A program made the translations under genes and the position numbers. A stretch of 64,000 nucleotides of DNA from Streptomyces sp. HmicA12 (GTDB lineage: Bacteria; Actinomycetota; Actinomycetes; Streptomycetales; Streptomycetaceae). Under the pieces are notes generated by a model. That model was not told the DNA's origin. It did no database searches and saw only the letters and a list, made by a program, of their open reading frames with translations. Every line of letters begins with the position of its first letter. Position 1 is the first letter of the stretch. The DNA lies in contig NZ_KB891797.1 in NCBI RefSeq assembly GCF_000373565.1, forward strand, positions 220,487 to 284,486, written 5' to 3'. Shown here piece by piece: positions 58,346 to 64,000 of the stretch.

Positions 58346-59872
58346 TCAGGACGCGGCGACGACCTCCCGGGCCACCCGCTCCCCGGACCGCACCGCCCCG
58401 TCCATGTACCCGCACCAGTACGCCGACGTCTCCGTACCGGCCCAGTGGATCCCGCCCACCGGCGCCCGCAGCGCGGCCCCGTACTGCGTGAGCACCCCCG
58501 GCGGCGCGTACGCGACAGGACCGCCGCGCGAGAAGCCCTCGTTGTCCCAGCGCTGGAGCACGAAGCCCGTCGGGGACGCGGCCTTCGGGCCGAAGTACGT
58601 CACGTAGTCCTTCAGCACCACGGCCTTCACCTCGGCCTCGGACGCGCCGTCGTACGCCCGCATCTCGTCGGCCTCGATGAACCCCATCAGGGCGCCGTAC
58701 GAGGCGTCGGGAGGCGAGTTGTCGAAGCTGGAGCGGACGGTTCCGGCGTCGCTGACGACCTGGCCGTTGAGGCCGTCGGCCCGCCAGAACGGGGTGTCGT
58801 ACACGGCGATCGCCTTCCCGATCGACCCCATCGGAAGGCGCTGCGCGAGCTGGTCGCGGGCGGCCGGCAGCAGCGGGTCGAACTCGATCCGGGCGGCCAG
58901 CGGCGGCGGCACCGCGACCACGACGCGGCTCGCCGTGACCGTGACGCCGTCGGCGGTGACGGTGTACCGGCCGCCGGCCCCGCGCGCGACGCGCCGCACC
59001 GGCGCGGACAGCCGCACCCGCTCGGCGCCGAGCCGTTCCGCGAGCTTCAGCGGGACCTGCTGCGAACCCCCGACGAAACGCGTGGCCTGGGCGCCGTCCG
59101 CGGTCTCCGTGAGGCGTTCGAGAGTGCCGGGCGTGGACTCGTTCCCGGCACTGGCGATGTAGAACAGGACGTAGAGCAGGGAGAGTTCACGCGGCTCGGC
59201 CGAGAAGATCGACGTGCACGCCACCTCGATGAGGAACCGGGCCGAGGGGATCACCGCGTTCGCCCGCAGCCACGTCTCGAACGTCTGGCGGTCCCACTCC
59301 TGCGCCTTCTCGGCCGTCCAGGGCGCCTCGACCGGGACCTTCTTCGCCATGTCGTCGAGGAGCGCCTGCACGGCCGCGGCGTTGGCGAGGCCCGCCGCGT
59401 CGATGGGCGGGACGGAGCCGAGGAGGCCGTCGGTGGCGTACGGGGTGCGCTTGCCGTCCTTGTAGAGGACGTTCTTGCCGGTGTTGTACGTGGGGAACGT
59501 CTGCACCCCGAGGTCGTCCGCCAGCGCCTTGATCCGGTCCTGGGTCGGGCCGATGAACTCGCCGCCGCCCTCGGAGGTGCCGCCGTTCGGGAGCTTCAGG
59601 TTGAGGACCCGGCCGCCGACGCGGTCCCGCGCCTCCAGGACCAGGACCCGTTTGCCGGCCGCGGCGAGGTCGCGGGCCGCGGTGAGGCCCGCGAGGCCGG
59701 CACCGATGACCACGACGTCGACGTCCTTGGCGTCCGCGGCGTGGGCGGTGCCGGTCGCCGTGCCGGTGGCCAGGAGGGTGGTGGCCGCGGCGCCGCCGAG
59801 GAGGGCGCGGCGGCGGGTGAGGTCCGTGCTGCGCGGGCTGAGCGGGTTGAGCGGGTGTCTTTCGCGTGGCAT
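58346..59872 (-). CDS. Flavin monoamine oxidase family protein, Tat-exported
   Basis: A 508-residue FAD-dependent amine oxidase. The N-terminus has a twin-arginine-type signal (DLTRRRALLGGAAATTLLATG ... AHA), then VVVIGAGLAGLTAARDLAAAGKRVLVLEARDRVGGR (FAD dinucleotide motif) and the C-terminal GGIHWAGTETSAYWCGYMDGAVRSGERVA motif of monoamine/polyamine oxidases. It should oxidise an amine to the aldehyde outside the membrane, made as a folded, FAD-loaded Tat substrate. Substrate unknown. The FAD-monooxygenase-like gene lies upstream in the same direction with a 76-bp gap. Confidence 0.9.
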   Translation of the reverse strand: MPRERHPLNPLSPRSTDLTRRRALLGGAAATTLLATGTATGTAHAADAKDVDVVVIGAGLAGLTAARDLAAAGKRVLVLEARDRVGGRVLNLKLPNGGTSEGGGEFIGPTQDRIKALADDLGVQTFPTYNTGKNVLYKDGKRTPYATDGLLGSVPPIDAAGLANAAAVQALLDDMAKKVPVEAPWTAEKAQEWDRQTFETWLRANAVIPSARFLIEVACTSIFSAEPRELSLLYVLFYIASAGNESTPGTLERLTETADGAQATRFVGGSQQVPLKLAERLGAERVRLSAPVRRVARGAGGRYTVTADGVTVTASRVVVAVPPPLAARIEFDPLLPAARDQLAQRLPMGSIGKAIAVYDTPFWRADGLNGQVVSDAGTVRSSFDNSPPDASYGALMGFIEADEMRAYDGASEAEVKAVVLKDYVTYFGPKAASPTGFVLQRWDNEGFSRGGPVAYAPPGVLTQYGAALRAPVGGIHWAGTETSAYWCGYMDGAVRSGERVAREVVAAS

Positions 59873-59948
59873 TGCGTTGTACTCCGTCTCGCTCGTGGTG
59901 TGTGGCTGAGGTTCCGGCCCCGGACCCCCTGCGGAGTTCCCCGCGCTC

Positions 59949-61097
59949 CTACGCGCGCTTCGCCACCGCCTTCGCGATGCGGTCCGCGTCGCGTGCCATC
60001 TCGCGGAGCATCCCGCTGATGGGGTTGGTGTAGCCGGTGCAGTAGAGGCCGGGGAGCGCGGTGCGGGGGCGGCCCGTCCTCGGGTCGAGTACGTCGAGGT
60101 GGCCCACCAGGGACTCCAGGCCCTGGCTGTAGCCCGTCGCCGCGATCACCGTGTCCGGGGTGACGCGCGTGCCGTCGGAGAGGACGACCGCGTCGCCGTC
60201 GAACGCGTCGACCGCCGCCACCGGCTCCACCTTCCCGGCGCGGACCGCGTCGATGAGGCCCACGTCCTGTACGGGGATGGAGCCCTCCCGTGCCCGTGAG
60301 TACAGGCCCGTGTCGGGGCGCGGCAGGCCGTGCTCGGTGAGGTCCGGCACGCTCAACCTGCCCAGCGGGACGGCCAGTCGGTCCACCAGGCGCACCGGGA
60401 GGCGGCGGCACAGGATGCCGGTGAGCTGGGCCGGCCAGCCGAGTGTGGAGCGGCGCACGATGTGCGGGGCCGTGCGGACGGCGAGGCGGACCCGGGCCGC
60501 GCCGCCCTCGATCAGGTCGACGGCGATCTCCGCGCCGGTGTTGCCGACGCCGACGACGAGCACGTCCTGGCCCGCGTAGGGCGCCGGACCGCGGTACGCG
60601 CTCGCGTGCAGGAGCGTGCCGGTGTACGTGGCCGAGCCGGGCCAGTCCGGCAGGCGCGGGGTGTGGTTGTAGCCGGTGGCGACGACGACCGCGGCGCAGG
60701 ACAGTTCCCGTCCGCCGGTGGCCCGCAGGATCCAGCCCGAGCCGTCCTCGGCGCGGTCGACGCGGGTCACCTCGACGCCCGTCACCACTTCGAGGTCGTG
60801 GTACTCGGCGTACTTCTCCAGGTACCGCACGACGTTGTCGCGGGAGACCCAGCGGCCGAAGCGGCGCGGGATCGGCAGGCCGGGGAGCGAGGAGAGGCGG
60901 CGCGTCGTGTGCAGGTGGAGCCGGTCGTAGTGGGCGCGCCAGGAGGCCGCGACGCGGTCCGACTTCTCCAGGACGACGGCCCGTACGCCGTGCGCCTTGA
61001 GGCTCGCCGCCGCGGCCAGGCCGCCGGGGCCGCCGCCGATGACGTACACGGGCGGGCGTTCGTGGCTGCGGGCCGGCGTGGGGTTGGCGTCGGTCAT
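59949..61097 (-). CDS. FAD/NAD(P)-binding flavin-containing monooxygenase-like protein
   Basis: A 382-residue two-dinucleotide-domain flavoprotein of the FMO/YUCCA/CzcO group. VYVIGGGPGGLAAAASLKAHG binds FAD; VLVVGVGNTGAEIAVDLIEGG binds NADPH; LHLHTTRRLSSLPGLPIP and VIAATGYSQGL (the ATGY motif) are characteristic. It probably oxygenates a soft nucleophile or ketone. It may be cotranscribed with the amine oxidase downstream. The end of the gene is close to a GGAGTTCCCCGCGCTCC fragment echoing the dispersed repeat. Confidence 0.88.
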   Translation of the reverse strand: MTDANPTPARSHERPPVYVIGGGPGGLAAAASLKAHGVRAVVLEKSDRVAASWRAHYDRLHLHTTRRLSSLPGLPIPRRFGRWVSRDNVVRYLEKYAEYHDLEVVTGVEVTRVDRAEDGSGWILRATGGRELSCAAVVVATGYNHTPRLPDWPGSATYTGTLLHASAYRGPAPYAGQDVLVVGVGNTGAEIAVDLIEGGAARVRLAVRTAPHIVRRSTLGWPAQLTGILCRRLPVRLVDRLAVPLGRLSVPDLTEHGLPRPDTGLYSRAREGSIPVQDVGLIDAVRAGKVEPVAAVDAFDGDAVVLSDGTRVTPDTVIAATGYSQGLESLVGHLDVLDPRTGRPRTALPGLYCTGYTNPISGMLREMARDADRIAKAVAKRA

Positions 61098-61219
61098 GAG
61101 CGGAGCGTAATCCCGCAGCTTGTTGATGGGGTCCGGTCAAGGAGGAAACCGGTTGCGGATTGATCACGGGGGCCGGGGTGTGCCCGCGCCCTTGCGGGTG
61201 AGGCACCGGATGCGGTGAA

Positions 61220-61234
61220 CTGACGTACCGTCAG
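61220..61234. promoter_or_regulatory. CTGAC-N5-GTCAG operator, site 8
   Basis: CTGAC-GTACC-GTCAG, perfect arms, 25-39 bp upstream of the DoxX-like gene ATG, and about 125-140 bp upstream of the divergent monooxygenase-like gene. Confidence 0.75.
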
Positions 61235-61258
61235 ATATTGGAGGAGGGGCCTGACCTC

Positions 61259-61708
61259 ATGGACGCGATAGGGCTCAGCGGCGCCGAGTGGCTCGCCGTG
61301 CTGCGGATCGGCCTCGGCCTGTGGTGGCTGGAGAGCTGGCGGCACAAGGACAAGAAGGGCTGGTTCGAGCGCGGCACCGGGATCGCGTGGGCCGCCGACG
61401 TCGCCGGCAAGCACCAGTGGAACGCCGTGCGCAGCGGCTTCGACGTCGTCGTGAAACCGCGGCCGAGGACCATGGCGTACGTCGTCGTGTACGCCGAACT
61501 CGCCCTGGGGCTCGGCCTGATCGTGGGACTTTTGACCCCGGTCGCGCTCGTCGGCGGACTGCTGCTCAACCTCCTGTACTTCACGCTGATGATCCACGAC
61601 TGGGCCGAGCAGGGGCAGAACGCGATGATGGGGCTGATCTCGGTCGTCGCGCTCTTCGCCATGTCCTGGCAGACCTGGTCCCTCGACCACGCGATCGGAC
61701 TGTTCTGA
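61259..61708 (+). CDS. DoxX-like four-helix membrane protein
   Basis: A 149-residue membrane protein with four hydrophobic helices (LAVLRIGLGLWWLESWRHK, VVVYAELALGLGLIVGLLTPVALVGGLLLNLLYF and a C-terminal one) in the DoxX/TQO-small-subunit style. It has GW(F)ERG and KHQWNAVRSGFD polar loops. DoxX proteins associate with quinone- or thiol-linked redox reactions. Start at the ATG preceded by GGAGGAGGGG; a TTG seven codons earlier is possible. It overlaps the DUF35 gene (TGATG) and is controlled by operator 8. Confidence 0.85.
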   Translation: MDAIGLSGAEWLAVLRIGLGLWWLESWRHKDKKGWFERGTGIAWAADVAGKHQWNAVRSGFDVVVKPRPRTMAYVVVYAELALGLGLIVGLLTPVALVGGLLLNLLYFTLMIHDWAEQGQNAMMGLISVVALFAMSWQTWSLDHAIGLF

Positions 61709-62145
61709 TGAGCCGTGCCACCGGTACGCGTTTCGACGTGCCCGACGTCGACGCCTTCACCCGGACCTACTGGGACGCCGCCGCCGAGGGCACGCTGCTG
61801 CTCCGGCACTGCGACGCGTGCGGGCGCGACCACCACTATCCGCGGGAGTTCTGCCCGCACTGCTGGAGCGAGGACGTGCGGTGGCGGCCCGCGAGCGGCT
61901 GGGCCTCCCTCTACACCTGGTCCGTCGTGCACCGCAACGACCTGCCGCCCTTCGGGGCCAGGACCCCGTACGTCGCCGCCGTCGTCGATCTCGCCGAGGG
62001 CCCGCGGATGATGACCGAGATCGTGGAGTGCGAGGAGGCCGGGCTGAGGGTGGGCCTCGACCTGGAGGTCCGCTTCCGGGAGGCCGGCGACGGGGAGGGT
62101 GCGGTCGTGGTGCCGGTGTTCCGGCCGGTGGCGACCGGGGCGTAA
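61708..62145 (+). CDS. Zn-ribbon/OB-fold (DUF35) protein
   Basis: A 145-residue DUF35 protein: an N-terminal rubredoxin-like zinc ribbon (LRHCDACGRDHHYPREFCPHCW, C-x2-C...C-x2-C) followed by an acyl-CoA-binding OB fold (SLYTWSVVHR ... ARTPYVAAVVDLAEGPRMMTEIV). These proteins normally pair with a thiolase-like protein and act in acyl transfer or retro-aldol cleavage of CoA thioesters, for example steroid side-chain aldolases. No thiolase gene is adjacent; instead it is coupled to the DoxX-like gene by a TGATG overlap. Confidence 0.9.
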   Translation: MSRATGTRFDVPDVDAFTRTYWDAAAEGTLLLRHCDACGRDHHYPREFCPHCWSEDVRWRPASGWASLYTWSVVHRNDLPPFGARTPYVAAVVDLAEGPRMMTEIVECEEAGLRVGLDLEVRFREAGDGEGAVVVPVFRPVATGA

Positions 62146-62185
62146 TGCGGGTGCGTGGGCGTGCGGGCGTCGCCATCATGGGCGG

Positions 62186-63079
62186 ATGACCACGCCGCCG
62201 TCATCGCCTTGTGCCGGAGCCTGGGAACTCACCTCCGATCCGGCGGAGTTCGCGCGCGCCGCCGGGTCCTACCTGCGCTCCGACCGCGCCCTGCACACCG
62301 TCCAGCTGAGCGTCCTCGCCGGACTGCTGGCGCACGAGCCGCGGTTCGCCGGAACGCCCCGGGCGCGCTTCGGGGTGTGGCGGAACGGGGCGGGCGAGGT
62401 GACGGGGAGCCTCCTGTGGACGCCGCCGTACCAGCTGAACGTGAGCCCGCTCGACGCGGCCGCCGCCGAGCAACTGGTCGCCGCGCTGGACGGGGCCGAA
62501 CCGAGGGGTGTGGGCGGCACCGCGGAGGCGACCGAGGCCGTCGCCCGGGCGTGGGCGCGGCGCCGCCCCGGGGTCCGGGTCGAGCGGAGGCTCGCGCAGC
62601 GCCTCTACCGCCTGGACCGGCTCACCCCGCCCGAGCCCGGACCCGAGGGACGGGCGCGGGTGGCCGGGGCCGGCGACCTGGAGCTGCTGACCCGCTGGTG
62701 CCGGGGGTTCCAGCTGGCTGTCGGGGAGGCGCCCGACGAGGAGCACGCCCGTGCCCTGGCCGAAGGCCGCGTCTCCTACGGAGGGTTCACGCTCTGGGAG
62801 GCGACCGACGGCACCCCGCTCTCCCTGGCCGGCCTCCAGCGGCGGACCGCCGGCTCCGTGCGCGTGGGCCCCGTCTACACGCCGGAGCCGCTGCGCGGCC
62901 GGGGCTACGCGGCCGCGGCGACCGCCGCCGTGAGCCGCGCCGCGCTGGACGACGGCGCCGACGAGGTCGTCCTCTTCACCGACCTGGCCAACCCGACCAG
63001 CAACGCCCTGTACCAGCGGCTCGGCTACCGGCCCGTGCGGGACTTCGCGGTGCTGAGGTTCACGGCCGCACCGGCGTGA
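62186..63079 (+). CDS. GNAT family N-acetyltransferase
   Basis: A 297-residue protein. The C-terminal ~130 residues are a GNAT domain with acetyl-CoA motif A VGPVYTPEPLRGRGYAAAATAAVSRAAL and motif B DLANPTSNALYQRLGYRPVRDF; the N-terminal half is a divergent GNAT-like fold, as in FR47-like proteins. Substrate unknown. ATG start at MTTPPSSPC after a 40-bp gap from the DUF35 gene. The gene is convergent with the PNPOx-family gene, with stops only 4 bp apart. Confidence 0.87.
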   Translation: MTTPPSSPCAGAWELTSDPAEFARAAGSYLRSDRALHTVQLSVLAGLLAHEPRFAGTPRARFGVWRNGAGEVTGSLLWTPPYQLNVSPLDAAAAEQLVAALDGAEPRGVGGTAEATEAVARAWARRRPGVRVERRLAQRLYRLDRLTPPEPGPEGRARVAGAGDLELLTRWCRGFQLAVGEAPDEEHARALAEGRVSYGGFTLWEATDGTPLSLAGLQRRTAGSVRVGPVYTPEPLRGRGYAAAATAAVSRAALDDGADEVVLFTDLANPTSNALYQRLGYRPVRDFAVLRFTAAPA

Positions 63080-63082
63080 GTC

Positions 63083-63748
63083 TCACGGCCACAGCAACTC
63101 CTTGGCCCAACCGTCTTCCGTACGGGAGTACTTGAGGCGTACGTGCCGTCGTCGGGCGTCGCCTTGGAAGAACTCCACCTCGTTGGGGGCGAGTTCGTAC
63201 GCCGTCCAGGTCGGCACCGCGGTCTCCGGCGCGCGCTGCGCCAGCTCCCAGGCGGACTGTGATGCCCGGTCCAACTCCTCGTAGGAGGAGAGGTGTTCGC
63301 TCTGGTGGCCCACCAGGGCCGCGGCCAGCGCGCCGGTCGAGCGGGCGTGCAGGTCGGCGTGGGCGACCTCGGCGGGGGCCGTGCGTACGGTGCCGCGGAC
63401 GCGGACCTGGCGGCCGAGGACCGGCCAGTAGAAGCCGAGCGCCGCGTACGGCCGGGCGGCCAGCTGGCGGCCCTTGGCGCTGCCGGAGTGGGAGGCGAAC
63501 TGCCAGCCGTGGTCCGGGTCGGCGCCGTGCAGCATCACCGTGCGGACGTCGGCGCGGCCCTCGGCGTCGGTGGTCGCGAGGGACGGGGTGTGCGGCTCGG
63601 TCTGGCCGGCCGCCACGGCCGCCGCGAACCACTCCACGAACAGCGGGACCGGCTCGGCGGGCGTGGCGGCCGGGTCGAAGGCGGGCAGCTCGGTGTCCCA
63701 GACGCGCAGGGAGCGCAGGAGGGCGTGCAGGTCGGGCTCGGATTCCAT
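63083..63748 (-). CDS. Pyridoxamine 5'-phosphate oxidase family protein
   Basis: A 221-residue PNPOx-like flavoprotein with the same fold order as PdxH: RADVRTVMLHGADPDHGWQFASHSGSAKGRQL (FMN site), ALGFYWPVLGRQVRVRGTV, and the C-terminal FFQGDARRRHVRLKYSRTEDGW dimerisation segment. The PLP-contact residues of true PdxH are partly changed (for example HLSSYEELD where PdxH has SQLGAWAS). It may use another substrate, such as an F420 or phenazine-like compound, or be a second PNP oxidase. It stands between two convergent/codirectional genes. Confidence 0.87.
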   Translation of the reverse strand: MESEPDLHALLRSLRVWDTELPAFDPAATPAEPVPLFVEWFAAAVAAGQTEPHTPSLATTDAEGRADVRTVMLHGADPDHGWQFASHSGSAKGRQLAARPYAALGFYWPVLGRQVRVRGTVRTAPAEVAHADLHARSTGALAAALVGHQSEHLSSYEELDRASQSAWELAQRAPETAVPTWTAYELAPNEVEFFQGDARRRHVRLKYSRTEDGWAKELLWP

Positions 63749-63808
63749 GGAGCCATTGTCGCGCCGGGCCGGCCGTCGGGCGCGGTCGGGCGGGCGGACG
63801 GCCGCGGG

Positions 63809-64000
63809 TCAGTCGCGGGTCAGGCCCGCCACGGTGCCGAGCGTCTTCCAGGAGCCCGCCGCGCGCTGCTCGACCCACACGGGGCGGGTGGTGCCCCGGC
63901 CGAGGGAGGCGCGCGTGTAGTCGCCCTGGAGGCCGTTGATCCGGGCGTCCGGGAGGGCCGCCGCGATGTGCTCGCGCGCCTCGGCCGCCCCGGTGTCGTG
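63809..64000 (-). CDS. C-terminal fragment of a gene cut by the window edge
   Basis: Reading leftward from the edge, an open frame of 63 residues ends at a TGA. It reads AAEAREHIAAALPDARINGL, DYTRASLGRGTTRPVWVEQ and SWKTLGTVAGLTRD. I recognise no family. The GC and codon use are normal coding and the frame is open to the edge, so it is probably the end of a larger gene on the minus strand, 60 bp upstream of the PNPOx gene. Confidence 0.55.
   Translation of the reverse strand, partial: HDTGAAEAREHIAAALPDARINGLQGDYTRASLGRGTTRPVWVEQRAAGSWKTLGTVAGLTRD

Noticed and set aside
37195..62145. Secondary-metabolite biosynthetic cluster
   Set aside because: There are many CoA-linked enzymes, but no PKS, NRPS, terpene synthase or similar core; the shared operator and gene types indicate catabolism.
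1..64000. CRISPR array, prophage or integrative element
   Set aside because: No regularly spaced repeats with unique spacers, no integrase, no phage structural genes and no attachment site next to a tRNA were seen.

Overview
The window is high-GC DNA with the codon habits of Streptomyces: GC-rich third positions, frequent GTG starts and ATGA/GTGA gene overlaps. Gene content points the same way (DmdR/DtxR regulator, NsdA-like XRE/TPR regulator, STAS and HATPase partner-switching proteins, calerythrin-like EF-hand protein, UPF0309 SIS protein). From memory, the order citA-pdxH, dmdR-SIS, purU, sigma/anti-sigma and STAS resembles the S. coelicolor SCO438x-SCO441x region; I could not search this.

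Layout. 1-3 kb: LysR regulator divergent from an EamA exporter, then a HExxH protein. 3.1-5.8 kb: an alpha/beta hydrolase whose 3' end runs into a decayed IS605/TnpB relic, a methyltransferase and a PCD-VOC fusion. 5.9-16.1 kb: a tightly coupled eight-gene acyl-CoA catabolic operon (MDMPI-like protein, AtuA, carboxyltransferase, biotin carboxylase, acyl-CoA dehydrogenase, CoA ligase, enoyl-CoA hydratase, TetR). It resembles the atu citronellol/geraniol or leucine-type carboxylation pathway. 16-24 kb: citrate synthase, PdxH, a hydrolase, a candidate structured RNA, dmdR, a SIS protein under a likely DasR site, a PAS/GAF protein, and an inserted promoter/leader-peptide element. 24-34 kb: ABC exporter, PrimPol-domain protein, XRE/TPR regulator, ATQ-repeat membrane protein, orphan lipoprotein receptor, purU. 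34-37 kb: ECF sigma factor with a zinc-finger/MDMPI anti-sigma fusion, STAS protein, EF-hand protein. 37-62 kb: several CoA-thioester catabolic operons (CoA ligases, amidohydrolase, paired acyl-CoA dehydrogenases, cyclase, SDR, alcohol dehydrogenase, flavin reductase, enoyl-CoA hydratase, NDP-forming CoA ligase, DoxX and DUF35 proteins), interleaved with two MFS transporters, a GlxA regulator, a GH26 mannanase with its LacI regulator, and flavoenzymes. 62-64 kb: an acetyltransferase, a second PNPOx protein and a truncated gene.

Two signals tie the window together. First, a 15-bp operator with consensus CTGAC-N5-GTCAG (G common after the first arm) occurs eight times, always within about 140 bp and usually within 75 bp of the start of a CoA-catabolic or redox gene (38.8, 44.1, 52.0, 56.0 and 61.2 kb). 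This predicts one TetR-type regulon whose regulator I do not see in the window. Second, a nested inverted-repeat family (GCGCAGTTCCCCGCGCCCCT core) sits at gene ends, mostly between convergent genes, and has been captured into the C-terminal coding sequence of at least two genes. No rRNA, tRNA, CRISPR array or biosynthetic PKS/NRPS core was recognised.
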